A stretch of 6,964 bases of DNA from Lysobacterales bacterium (lineage in GTDB: Bacteria > Pseudomonadota > Gammaproteobacteria > Xanthomonadales > Xanthomonadaceae). Location: contig JAATFS010000301.1 of the NCBI GenBank assembly GCA_015655035.1, forward strand, positions 1 to 6,964, written 5' to 3'. Shown here piece by piece: positions 1 to 6,769 of the stretch. Within the stretch, counting starts at the first letter, position 1; every line of letters starts with the position of its first letter. Under the pieces are notes generated by a model. That model had not been told where the DNA came from. It made no database searches and was given only the letters and a program-made list of their open reading frames with translations. Made by a program: the position numbers and the translations under genes.

Positions 1-2369
1 GCGATCAGGGCGTTCTCGGTGATCTCCAGTTCCAGCCGATGCGCAGGCAATTGGGTGCTACTGAGGATATCCAGCACCCATTTGTGCAAGGTCGAGTCCA
101 GTTGCGCGGGGGCGATATTCACTGACAGTTTGAGCGGGTCGGGCCAGTGAGTGGCCTCCTGGCATGCTTGTCGCATTGTCCATTGGCCGACTTGCCGGAT
201 CAGGCCGATTTCCTCCAGCAACGGCAGGAAATCGCTCGGCGCCAACATGCCTCGCAGCGGATGATTCCAGCGCAGCAGTGCTTCGAATCCCTGGATGCGT
301 TTGCTCTTCAGATCCACCAGCGGTTGGTAATGGAGTACGAACTGCCGGTCCACGATCGCCTGCCGCAGGTCGATGTCGAGCTGGCGGCGCTGTTGCATCA
401 ACGCATCCATCTCCGGCTCGAAGAAGCGGAAACGCCCACGCCCTTCCGCCTTCACCCGGTACAGCGCCAGGTCGGCATTCTGCAACAGGCGCTCGGAGGT
501 GATGGCAGCATCGTCGGCGATGGCGATACCGATGCTGGCGCCGACCACGGCCTGGTAGCCATCGAGCGCGTAGGGAGCCTCCAGCGTTTCCAGCAAGCGC
601 GAGGCCAGGTCGGAGATCTGCCCGGGCGTGCTGGTCTCGGTCAGCAACACCACGAACTCGTCGCCGCCCAGGCGCGCCACCAGGTCGTGGGAGCGCACCT
701 GGGCGTTCAGCCGCGAGGCTACCTCGCACAGCAGGGCATCGCCCATGGGATGGCCCAGCGTGTCGTTGATCTCCTTGAAGCGGTCCAGGTCCAGGCACAG
801 CAACGCGGCAGGCTCGCCGTTGCGCTTGCTGGCGATCACCCGGGTGAGCCGCTCCATGAGCAGGTGGCGATTGGCCAGCCCGGTCAATGGATCGTGCTGG
901 GCCAGATAGGCGATATGGGCCTGGGCTTTGCGGCGCGCATCGACGTCCTCGAGTACGCCGGCCCAGCCGTTGTTGTCGTCGGCCTCCAGCCGCGCCCCGC
1001 GCGAGCGCACCCAGCGCCAGGCCCCGGTGGCGGTGCGGACCCTGAATTCGATGTCCAGGGCCTGCCTGTGCTGGACGCTTTCCCGGGCGGCGATCTCGAT
1101 CTGGGCCAGGTCTTCGGGGTGGACGGATTGAAGCCAGCCCTGGCCCAGTGCCTGATCCGGATCCTGGCCGGTCAGTTCGCTCCATCCGGTGCTGCTCACG
1201 ATATTGGCATCCGGGTCGCTCTGCCAGAACACCAGGGCGCCGGCCCCGGCCACGGTCCGGTACAGGTTCTGGCTGCGGTCCAGCGTACGCGCCATGGCCT
1301 TGGCTTTCTCGGCGCGCAGGTGCAAGGCGCGTTCGGCATCGCTGATGCTTTCCTGCAACGCCACGAATTCGGTGATGCTGGAACTTGGCGGCTGCCTATC
1401 GTCGTCGTTGCTGTCGTTTCCGTCTGCCACCGCACGGCTACGGCGCGCCAGCGCCCGGACCGGCATCAGGATGTGCCGGCTCAATTGCTGGCTTGCCAGC
1501 AACGCGATGATGATGCCGATCACCCCGCCGATGCCGATGCCGACCAACGGCTCCTGCCAGCGAGCCTGGAAGGTCTGGAGCGGCTCACCGACCACCAGGG
1601 CCCAGCCTGGAGCGGCCTCGAGCAGCTGGAATGCGAAAATGATGTGTCCGCCTTCCTTTGTCTTGGCCTCGAAGTGGCCATTGCTGGTGCCAAGCGACGT
1701 GAGGGAAGCCCAATCGGGGACCTGCTGTCCGAGGAACCGTTCGGGATTGCGCGAGCGTGCGGCGATGCGTCCGCTGCGATCGACCACGGCCACCAGGAGG
1801 CTCTGGCTGGCGGGCGAGGTCGAAATCGCGTCGATCAGGTGGTTCGAGCGCAGCACCAGCGCGGTGGCGCTGGCTTTCCCGCCGCCGCCCTTGGCGTCCG
1901 GTACGGCGATGGCGACCAACGGCGTCTTGTTGTCGCGCTCGGCGAAGAACAGATCCGAGATCTGCGGTGCGCCGCTGCTGATGGCATTCTCCATCAGGCC
2001 GGCCGGCAGTAGTCGAGATGCCACCGGATCGAGGCTGGATATCATCCGGGTCTCGCTGCCGCTGGCCTTGGCTTGCCGCCAGCGTGTGGAGGCTTCCTCC
2101 AGGCCGACCAGGGTACTGGTGTCGTGCAGCAGCGCGATGGTGGAAATATTGTCGATGAGGCTGCGGTCCACCGCATGGGCCATGGTGGTGGCGGTTTCGA
2201 TCAGGCGTTCACTCGAATCCAGGCGCAGGCGTTCTGCGGCTATCCACATGGTGAGCAGGCCTGCCGCCATCAATGGCAATACCGCGGCAACGATGAGGAT
2301 ATGCAGATGCGTCCGCAAGCTGAGCGTTCGGCGTTTGCCATCAGGAGCCTGCCGCGCAATGGATGTCAT
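1..2369 (-). CDS. Membrane-bound dCache-HAMP-PAS-GGDEF-EAL c-di-GMP signalling protein, C-terminus cut by window edge
   Basis: This gene encodes a predicted dual-domain enzyme making (GGDEF) and/or degrading (EAL) cyclic di-GMP at the inner membrane. 789 complete codons are present and the frame stays open to position 1. Visible order: transmembrane helix at about residues 22-44; periplasmic sensor at about 45-270, resembling dCache_1 (VVDRSGRIAARS near 195-206, GW near 255-256); second helix at about 275-295; HAMP-like stretch with an acidic connector (DGNDSNDDD, 316-324); PAS_3-like domain at about 368-488; then GGDEF starting at HDPLTGLANR (492). The active-site motif GGDEF is intact at 568-572, and the inhibitory I-site RSHD lies at 559-562, five residues before it. 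The EAL motif (EALLRW) starts at 696, the metal-ligand Asn is in SVNIA (N751), and LEITE is at 781-785. The later EAL residues (DDFGTG region, catalytic Lys and Glu) lie outside the window, so phosphodiesterase activity cannot be judged. The ATG at 2369 is preceded by AGAAGGA (2375-2381), five bases away, which supports this start. The signal sensed is unknown. Confidence 0.95.
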   Translation of the reverse strand, partial: MTSIARQAPDGKRRTLSLRTHLHILIVAAVLPLMAAGLLTMWIAAERLRLDSSERLIETATTMAHAVDRSLIDNISTIALLHDTSTLVGLEEASTRWRQAKASGSETRMISSLDPVASRLLPAGLMENAISSGAPQISDLFFAERDNKTPLVAIAVPDAKGGGGKASATALVLRSNHLIDAISTSPASQSLLVAVVDRSGRIAARSRNPERFLGQQVPDWASLTSLGTSNGHFEAKTKEGGHIIFAFQLLEAAPGWALVVGEPLQTFQARWQEPLVGIGIGGVIGIIIALLASQQLSRHILMPVRALARRSRAVADGNDSNDDDRQPPSSSITEFVALQESISDAERALHLRAEKAKAMARTLDRSQNLYRTVAGAGALVFWQSDPDANIVSSTGWSELTGQDPDQALGQGWLQSVHPEDLAQIEIAARESVQHRQALDIEFRVRTATGAWRWVRSRGARLEADDNNGWAGVLEDVDARRKAQAHIAYLAQHDPLTGLANRHLLMERLTRVIASKRNGEPAALLCLDLDRFKEINDTLGHPMGDALLCEVASRLNAQVRSHDLVARLGGDEFVVLLTETSTPGQISDLASRLLETLEAPYALDGYQAVVGASIGIAIADDAAITSERLLQNADLALYRVKAEGRGRFRFFEPEMDALMQQRRQLDIDLRQAIVDRQFVLHYQPLVDLKSKRIQGFEALLRWNHPLRGMLAPSDFLPLLEEIGLIRQVGQWTMRQACQEATHWPDPLKLSVNIAPAQLDSTLHKWVLDILSSTQLPAHRLELEITENALI

Positions 2370-2445
2370 GGCGTTCCTTCTGTAGCTGCCGGCCGCAGTC
2401 GACCGCTTTTTTCGGACGAGTGGCAGGGTAATTTGTGGGCACGAA

Positions 2446-2471
2446 GCGGCCTTTGCCGCAGCATAGGCCGC
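2446..2471. repeat. Perfect 7-bp inverted repeat in the leader of the c-di-GMP gene
   Basis: The arms are GCGGCCT (2446-2452) and AGGCCGC (2465-2471), separated by a 12-base loop. It lies about 80 bp upstream of the ATG at 2369. No T-rich run follows on the minus strand, so it does not look like a classical terminator. It overlaps the candidate -10 box at 2460-2465. It could be an operator-like site, an mRNA hairpin or chance in GC-rich DNA. Confidence 0.35.
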
Positions 2472-2489
2472 AGATTCGAGTGCGTGCAA
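2460..2489 (-). promoter_or_regulatory. Weak sigma70-like promoter candidate for the c-di-GMP gene
   Basis: On the minus strand, TTGCAC (2489-2484, 3 of 6 matches to the -35 consensus) and TATGCT (2465-2460, 4 of 6 matches to the -10 consensus) are separated by 18 bases. Transcription would begin near 2453, giving a leader of roughly 85 nt before the ATG at 2369. The match is modest and found by eye. The support is mainly positional: it follows the hairpin after lpxH and precedes a gene with a clear ribosome binding site. Confidence 0.25.
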
Positions 2490-2494
2490 CAGGA

Positions 2495-2521
2495 GCCTGC
2501 CGGGTATATCCCAGGGCAGGC
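2495..2521 (-). terminator. Strong hairpin just after lpxH, probable transcript 3' end
   Basis: Perfect 7-bp outer arms GCCTGCC/GGCAGGC enclose a further GGG/CCC pairing, offset by a two-base bulge, with a five-base AT loop (ATATA on the minus strand). The hairpin begins 11 bases after the lpxH stop codon. The sequence after it on the minus strand (TCCTGTTGC) is only mildly T-rich, so intrinsic termination may be weak. It could instead stabilise the lpxH mRNA 3' end or attenuate read-through into the c-di-GMP gene. Confidence 0.5.
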
Positions 2522-2532
2522 GCGGCGAATGC

Positions 2533-3282
2533 TTATGCCGGCGCCGTCAGTCGTTGCAGATCGATGGAGTCCTTCTCCACCCGCAGTACCGAACCTTGCT
2601 CGTACCAGTCGCCGAGTACGATCCGCGTGCGCGTGCGGGCATCGGCCACTGATGTGTGGATCGCCGGGCGATGCGTATGGCCATGGATCATCCGTGCCAC
2701 GCCATAGCGTGCGAACCAGGCTTCGACCTCGGTCGGCGACACATCGGTGATGGTCTCGAATTGCGCATTGCTTTCCCGCTTCATCTCCGACTGGCGGGCC
2801 TGGCTTGCCGCACGGGCCTGCTGGGCGAAGGCGATGCGGGCCTGCAACGGCTGTGCAAGGAATTGCGCAATGAACTCCGGAGCTCGGGTCTGCACGCGGA
2901 ACGCCTGGTAGGCGGTATCGTCGGTGCACAGCAGATCGCCGTGCAGCACCAGCGTGGGTTGACCGTACAGGTCGATCACGCTGGGGTCGGGCAAGATCCG
3001 GAAACCGGCGCGGCGGGCGTACTGCTCGCCAACCAGGAAATCCCGGTTGCCCGGCATGAAGAAGATCGGCACGCCGGTATCGGCGAGCGCGCGAAGCGCG
3101 GTGGCGACGGCATCGCCGGTGGGAGACGGGGTGTCGTCGCCGATCCAGGCTTCGAACAGGTCGCCCAGGATATACAGCGCTTCGGCAGCGCGTGCCTCGT
3201 CCCGTAGGAAGCGCAGGAACAGATCGGTTATCGCCGGGCGGGCCGGATCCAGATGCAGGTCGGAGATGAACAGGGTCGTCAT
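2533..3282 (-). CDS. lpxH: UDP-2,3-diacylglucosamine pyrophosphatase (hydrolase) LpxH
   Basis: LpxH hydrolyses UDP-2,3-diacylglucosamine to 2,3-diacylglucosamine-1-phosphate (lipid X) and UMP, an essential step of lipid A synthesis at the cytoplasmic face of the inner membrane. The product has 249 residues, about the usual family length. All calcineurin-like metallophosphoesterase motifs are present: SDLHL (D8, H10), GDLFEAWIGDD (D41), GNRDF (N79, R80), HGD (H114) and HGHTHRP (H200, H202). These match the known di-manganese ligands of characterised LpxH proteins in order and spacing. The C-terminal part keeps the typical IVLGDWYEQGSV stretch (221-232). The frame is open further upstream into the PAP2 gene, but the protein starts naturally at MTTLFISDLH, so I place the start at 3282. 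No Shine-Dalgarno sequence precedes this ATG. A TACAAT box lies six bases before it, suggesting a leaderless transcript. Confidence 0.96.
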   Translation of the reverse strand: MTTLFISDLHLDPARPAITDLFLRFLRDEARAAEALYILGDLFEAWIGDDTPSPTGDAVATALRALADTGVPIFFMPGNRDFLVGEQYARRAGFRILPDPSVIDLYGQPTLVLHGDLLCTDDTAYQAFRVQTRAPEFIAQFLAQPLQARIAFAQQARAASQARQSEMKRESNAQFETITDVSPTEVEAWFARYGVARMIHGHTHRPAIHTSVADARTRTRIVLGDWYEQGSVLRVEKDSIDLQRLTAPA

Positions 3283-3288
3283 CCGGAT

Positions 3289-3294
3289 ATTGTA
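3289..3294 (-). promoter_or_regulatory. Candidate -10 box (TACAAT) abutting the lpxH start
   Basis: TACAAT matches 5 of 6 positions of the sigma70 -10 consensus and ends six bases before the lpxH ATG (3282-3280). Initiation at the usual distance would fall on or next to the A of the ATG, giving a leaderless mRNA, which fits the missing Shine-Dalgarno sequence. No convincing -35 is seen at a 16-18 base spacing; a TTTCCC lies 21 bases upstream. In a GC-rich gap the AT-rich box stands out, but chance is possible. Confidence 0.35.
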
Positions 3295-3383
3295 GTGGAG
3301 CGGGAGGGTGCCGCCGGGAAAGGGCTTCACCGGCGCCACGGATGCCGGAACGTGCGGGTACGGCGAATCCCCGATCCTGCGGC

Positions 3384-3917
3384 TTATCCGATCACTCCCC
3401 ATAGCGAGGCACTGGCCAGCGCGACGCCGATCGCGGTGGCGGCGACCACATCGCTGGGGTAGTGCAGCCCCAGCACCACGCGCGACAGCGCTACGCAGGC
3501 CGAGAACGGTATCAGCAGCGGTGCCAGCCACGGGTAGTAGGCCAGGGCGACGATGCTGAAGGACACCGCATGCAAGGTATGCCCGGAAGGGAAGCTGAAC
3601 TCGTCCAGCGGCGCCACCCAGGCGCGGATACGCAGATCGGCGGCATACGGGCGCGGCCTGCGGGTCCAGCGCTTGAGCAGCTTGTACAGGGTGAGTGCCA
3701 ACACCCCGGTCACGGCCATGTGGGCGGAAGCGCGCACGCCCTCCAGTCCATCCACGACCACCAGTGCGCCCATCAACGCATACCAGAACACCCCATCGCC
3801 GAGCCGGCTGATCGACGCGAAGAAACGCCGCACGCGCTGGCGCCGGCACCAGTGGTTGGCGCGCCGGCACCAGCGGGTTTCATGCCCGCGCAGCAGCTCA
3901 AGCCGCGTCGACCGCAT
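3384..3917 (-). CDS. PAP2-family (type 2 phosphatidic acid phosphatase) small membrane phosphatase
   Basis: This is a predicted integral inner-membrane lipid phosphatase of 177 residues. The full PAP2 signature is present: K-x6-RP (K82, R89, P90), PSGH (110-113) and SR-x5-H-x3-D (S145, R146, H152, D156). H152 is expected to form the phospho-enzyme and H113 to act as acid/base. Hydrophobic segments are visible near 43-57, 66-80, 117-150 and 157-176, with a basic N-terminus. Relatives dephosphorylate phosphatidate, undecaprenyl pyrophosphate or phosphorylated lipid A; the sequence does not say which substrate applies. I chose the ATG at 3917 (MRSTRLEL). It overlaps the end of the upstream glycosyltransferase by 20 bases in another frame and has a G-rich stretch (ACGGGGG) a few bases upstream. 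An ATG at 3968 is in frame but would overlap more and adds a non-conserved-looking leader. The tight overlap suggests translational coupling and a shared pathway with the glycosyltransferase. Confidence 0.9.
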   Translation of the reverse strand: MRSTRLELLRGHETRWCRRANHWCRRQRVRRFFASISRLGDGVFWYALMGALVVVDGLEGVRASAHMAVTGVLALTLYKLLKRWTRRPRPYAADLRIRAWVAPLDEFSFPSGHTLHAVSFSIVALAYYPWLAPLLIPFSACVALSRVVLGLHYPSDVVAATAIGVALASASLWGVIG

Positions 3918-5034
3918 AGCGCCCCCGTAATGGACCCAGCCCCAGCAGCATCGCCTCGAAGTCACCAACGACCTTGTCCGGGTGCAGTTTCTTCATGGTG
4001 TGTGCGGCGGTCGTACCCATGCTGCGACGTAACGAATCGTTGTCGGCCAGGCGAATCGCGGCCTCGATGAACGCCTCGTCGCTGTCGACTGCCGCGCCGG
4101 TGATGCCATCGCGCAGGTACTCGCGCGCTGCGCCGTAGTCGAAGGCCACCGTGGCCACGCCGCTGGCCATGGCTTCCAATGTCACGTTGCCGAAAGTCTC
4201 GCTGCGGCTGGGGAACAGGAACAGATCGCCGCTGGCGAAGTGGCGTGCCAGCGCGTCGCCACGCTGCACCCCACAGAAGATGAAGTCCGGATTCTCGCGG
4301 GCGAGTTTCTCGCGCATGGGACCGTCGCCGACCCACACGAAACGCGCCTTGGGCCGCACTTGCTGTAGCCGGCGGAACGCGCGCACCGCGACTGGCAGAT
4401 TCTTCTCGCTGGCAATGCGGCCAACGTAGATCGCCGCAAAACCCTCGCCTTCGATGCCCCAATCCGCACGCAGCGCGGCATCGCGTCGTTGTGGATCGAA
4501 TTGCAGGGCGTCGACCGCGCGCGCCAGCAACTGTACGCGCTCGAATCCACTGTCGCGCAGGAACTGCTGCAATTCGCGGGTGGGCACCAGCGTGGCCTGG
4601 GCCTGGTTGTGGAAACGCCGCATCCAGCGCAGTGCCGTGCCTTGCAGCCAGGCCGCGCCGTAGTCGGACAGATACTCATCGAACCGGGTGTGGAAGCCGG
4701 TCGCTACCGGAATGCCGAGCCGGCGCGCGGCACGCATCGCCGACCAGCCCAGCGGGCCTTCCGTGGCCACGTAGATCGCATCCGGCGGCGCATCCTGCCA
4801 ATGCCGGGTGAGGCGTTGGGTGGCCGGCAGGCCGAACTTGAGGCCGGGATAGCGCGGCAGCGCCGCGCCACGCACCAATACGGTTTCTTCGCCGCTGATC
4901 TCGTCGGCCTGGCGTGGTCGTACCACTTCGACCCGGTGCCCGCGTGCGCGCAGCCCCAGCTCCAGCCCATGCACGGTCAGGGCGACGCCGTTGACCTCCG
5001 GCGGATAGGTTTCGGTGACGATCGCATAACGCAT
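3898..5034 (-). CDS. GT4-family (GT-B fold) glycosyltransferase, MgtA/SqdX-like
   Basis: This is a predicted cytoplasmic or membrane-associated retaining glycosyltransferase of 378 residues. The N-terminal acceptor domain opens with IVTETYPPEVNGVA (5-18), including the glycine-rich NGV turn, and carries FHTRFDEY (114-121). The C-terminal nucleotide-sugar domain has VGRIASEKN (204-212, with R206 and K211 in the usual phosphate-contacting places). It also has the E-x7-E motif in SETFGNVTLE (E279, E287). This pattern fits the branch holding GDP-mannose-dependent alpha-mannosyltransferases (MgtA-like) and sulfolipid synthase SqdX, which act on lipid or lipid-linked acceptors. Donor and acceptor cannot be read from the sequence. 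The ATG at 5034 has a good ribosome binding site, GGGGAG at 5042-5047, seven bases upstream. An in-frame ATG at 5121 would add 29 low-complexity residues before the conserved start and is rejected. The PAP2 phosphatase gene overlaps its end. Confidence 0.92.
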   Translation of the reverse strand: MRYAIVTETYPPEVNGVALTVHGLELGLRARGHRVEVVRPRQADEISGEETVLVRGAALPRYPGLKFGLPATQRLTRHWQDAPPDAIYVATEGPLGWSAMRAARRLGIPVATGFHTRFDEYLSDYGAAWLQGTALRWMRRFHNQAQATLVPTRELQQFLRDSGFERVQLLARAVDALQFDPQRRDAALRADWGIEGEGFAAIYVGRIASEKNLPVAVRAFRRLQQVRPKARFVWVGDGPMREKLARENPDFIFCGVQRGDALARHFASGDLFLFPSRSETFGNVTLEAMASGVATVAFDYGAAREYLRDGITGAAVDSDEAFIEAAIRLADNDSLRRSMGTTAAHTMKKLHPDKVVGDFEAMLLGLGPLRGRYAVDAA

Positions 5035-5230
5035 TGCTGCTCTCCCCGTTTGCGCCAGCTTCGCGGCAGGCGATGGCAGGGATGTGTCGGTTTGGCGTCG
5101 GTGCGATGACGGCCGGGCCACCGCCCTGTGGCTGTGGCGGCTGATGCCTGCCCGGTTTCGGGGGAAGGCATCGAGACTGGCCAGGGGTTCGCGGTTGGCC
5201 GACGGCCGAGTCCCGGCGGGACAGGGTGGA
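5035..5230. other. Gene-free gap between ppx and the glycosyltransferase
   Basis: These 196 bases contain no credible gene on either strand. What stands out are two GC-rich hairpins: a 5-bp one (CCGCC/GGCGG, 5121-5140) and a two-part one at 5145-5170. There is also a short palindromic stretch around 5197-5207 (GGCCGACGGCC). I see no convincing -10 box for the glycosyltransferase. The gap ends at that gene's ribosome binding site (5042-5047). Confidence 0.6.
5145..5170 (-). repeat. Two-part hairpin downstream of ppx
   Basis: The outer arms TGCCT/AGGCA (5145-5149, 5166-5170) and inner arms CCCG/CGGG (5151-5154, 5159-5162) surround a four-base loop, with a small asymmetric internal loop. It lies about 60 bases past the ppx stop codon. 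No T-run follows on the minus strand (TCAGCCGCC), so an intrinsic terminator is not well supported. It may be an mRNA 3'-end structure separating ppk-ppx from the glycosyltransferase. Confidence 0.35.
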
Positions 5231-6757
5231 TCAGGCCACGAACGGCTTGAAGGCGATGCCCAGTCCCGCCATGCCGTCCACTTCGCCGATCAGGTCGGCG
5301 CGAAGCAACGGCCGCGAATCGATCCAGCTCTGCGACAGGATCAGTGCCAGCCGATTGTCCTCGGCGGTCAGTTCGAGCGTGGGGATGGGATCGGATTCGT
5401 GCGCGCGATGCAGCAATACCGCCAGCCGCAGCAGCGCCGCCATGCGTCGCGTAGGCAGCACCAGGCGATCGGGCAGGGCGTCGAATGCGCTCTTGGGAAC
5501 GTTGCGGCGATGCGTGCGTACCAAGGCTGCGAGCACTTGCTGTTCCTGGCGCGAGAAACCGGCGATATCCGAGTTCTCGAGAATGTAGCTGCCGTGCACG
5601 TGGTACTGGCTGTGCGCGATGATCAGGCCGAGTTCGTGCAGGTGCGCAGCCCAGCCGATCATGCGTTCATCGTCCATGTCCAGCGACCATGAGTTCGCCG
5701 CCTGGTCGAACAGGCGGCGAGCAGTGCCTTCCACGCGCGCGGCCTGATTGTCGTCGATCCCATAGCGCTGCATCAGCGCGCCGACCGAGTTGTCGCGCGG
5801 ATCGTTCTCGCTGCCGCGACCGAGCATGTCGTAGAGAATGCCTTCGCGCATCGCTGCCTTGCTGACCATCAGCGTTTCCAGCCCCAGTGCCTGGAATGCG
5901 GCCTCCAGTACCAGAATCCCGCCGGCGATGATCGGCCTGCGTTCGGATGACAGCCCCGGCAACTGGATGTCCTCGATGCGCTTGGCCTTGAGCAGTTCGT
6001 CGCGCAATGCCGGCAGCGCCTGCGCGGTGATCGCGCCCTTGGTCAGCTTCATCGCCGCGCAGATCTCGCCGATGGCCTTGTGCGTGCCGGACGAACCGAT
6101 CGCCTCGTGCCAGCCCAGTGCCTTGTACTGGTTGGCGAACTGCTGGAACTCGGCGCCGATCTCGGTCAACGCGTCCTTCCACTTCTTCTTCGACAGCTTG
6201 CCGCCGGGAAAGAACCGCCGCGTACTGGCGATGCAACCGGCTTGCAGGCTTTCGCGCTCCAGCGTCTGGAAGCCGCGGCCGATGATGAACTCGGTCGAGC
6301 CGCCGCCGATGTCGATGACCAGCCGGCGCTCCTCCGGCTTGGGAGGCTGCGCATGTGCCACGCCCAGGTAGATCAGGCGTGCTTCCTCGCGCCCGCTGAC
6401 CACTTCGACGGCGTGGCCCAGCGCGGTTTCGGCTGGCATCAGGAAGGTCTGCGGCGAGCGCAGCTGGCGCACGGTATTGGTAGCCAGGGCGCGGACCCGC
6501 AGCGACGGCACTTCGCGGATGCGCTGGCCGAAACGGGCCAGGCACTCGAGCGCGCGCTGGCGTGCCTCGTTGGATAGCCCGCCCTTGCCATCCAGGCCAT
6601 CGGCCATGCGCACGGTCTCGCGCAATCGGTCCACGACCTGCAATTGCCCCAGTTGATAGCGGGCGATCACCATATGAAAGCTGTTGGAACCCAGGTCGAT
6701 GGCAGCGAGAAGATCGCCATCCTGAAGGGGCGGGGACACAGGAGAGTTCGTCGGCAT
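5231..6757 (-). CDS. ppx: Exopolyphosphatase (Ppx/GppA family)
   Basis: Exopolyphosphatase removes terminal phosphates processively from inorganic polyphosphate. The product has 508 residues, close to the roughly 500-513 of full-length proteobacterial Ppx, and longer than the short two-domain forms. The ASKHA-fold motifs are clear: AAIDLGSNSFHMVI (18-31, phosphate-1 loop), SGREEARLIYLG (121-132, which contains the catalytic glutamate, E124 or E125) and VIDIGGGSTEFIIG (147-160, phosphate-2 loop). SSGTHKAIGEI (222-232) and REGILYDML (304-312) are also family-typical. The C-terminal half has the HD-like helical region with AAHLHELGLIIAHS (370-383), followed by HVHGSYIL (386-393). Position directly after ppk supports Ppx rather than GppA, although GppA-like pppGpp hydrolysis cannot be excluded from sequence alone. 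The ATG at 6757 lacks a recognisable Shine-Dalgarno sequence and sits 12 bases after a hairpin, so translation may depend on ppk. No better in-frame start is visible before the first conserved motif. Confidence 0.95.
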   Translation of the reverse strand: MPTNSPVSPPLQDGDLLAAIDLGSNSFHMVIARYQLGQLQVVDRLRETVRMADGLDGKGGLSNEARQRALECLARFGQRIREVPSLRVRALATNTVRQLRSPQTFLMPAETALGHAVEVVSGREEARLIYLGVAHAQPPKPEERRLVIDIGGGSTEFIIGRGFQTLERESLQAGCIASTRRFFPGGKLSKKKWKDALTEIGAEFQQFANQYKALGWHEAIGSSGTHKAIGEICAAMKLTKGAITAQALPALRDELLKAKRIEDIQLPGLSSERRPIIAGGILVLEAAFQALGLETLMVSKAAMREGILYDMLGRGSENDPRDNSVGALMQRYGIDDNQAARVEGTARRLFDQAANSWSLDMDDERMIGWAAHLHELGLIIAHSQYHVHGSYILENSDIAGFSRQEQQVLAALVRTHRRNVPKSAFDALPDRLVLPTRRMAALLRLAVLLHRAHESDPIPTLELTAEDNRLALILSQSWIDSRPLLRADLIGEVDGMAGLGIAFKPFVA

Positions 6758-6769
6758 TGCGAAATGTTA

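Noticed and set aside
147..2012. A 621-codon open frame on the plus strand opposite the c-di-GMP gene.
   Set aside because: It lies fully antisense to an unmistakable GGDEF/EAL gene, its translation is low-complexity and rich in Gln, Ala, Gly and His without recognisable motifs, and long antisense frames are common in GC-rich DNA.
1189..2385. A 398-codon plus-strand open frame overlapping the N-terminal half of the same gene.
   Set aside because: The translation is Arg/Ser/Ala-rich with no domain, and it is antisense to the well-supported sensor and PAS regions.
3283..3870. In-frame extension of lpxH by 196 codons upstream, to an ATG at 3870.
   Set aside because: The extension overlaps the PAP2 gene almost entirely in another frame and has no LpxH-like content, while MTTLFISDLHL at 3282 is the canonical LpxH N-terminus.
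5035..5121. 29-residue N-terminal extension of the glycosyltransferase from an ATG at 5121.
   Set aside because: The GT4 fold begins at MRYAIVTETYPP, and the ATG at 5034 has a good Shine-Dalgarno sequence seven bases upstream; the extension is low-complexity.
5667..6545. A 292-codon minus-strand open frame inside ppx.
   Set aside because: It is an alternative frame of the ppx coding sequence with Arg-rich, motif-free translation.
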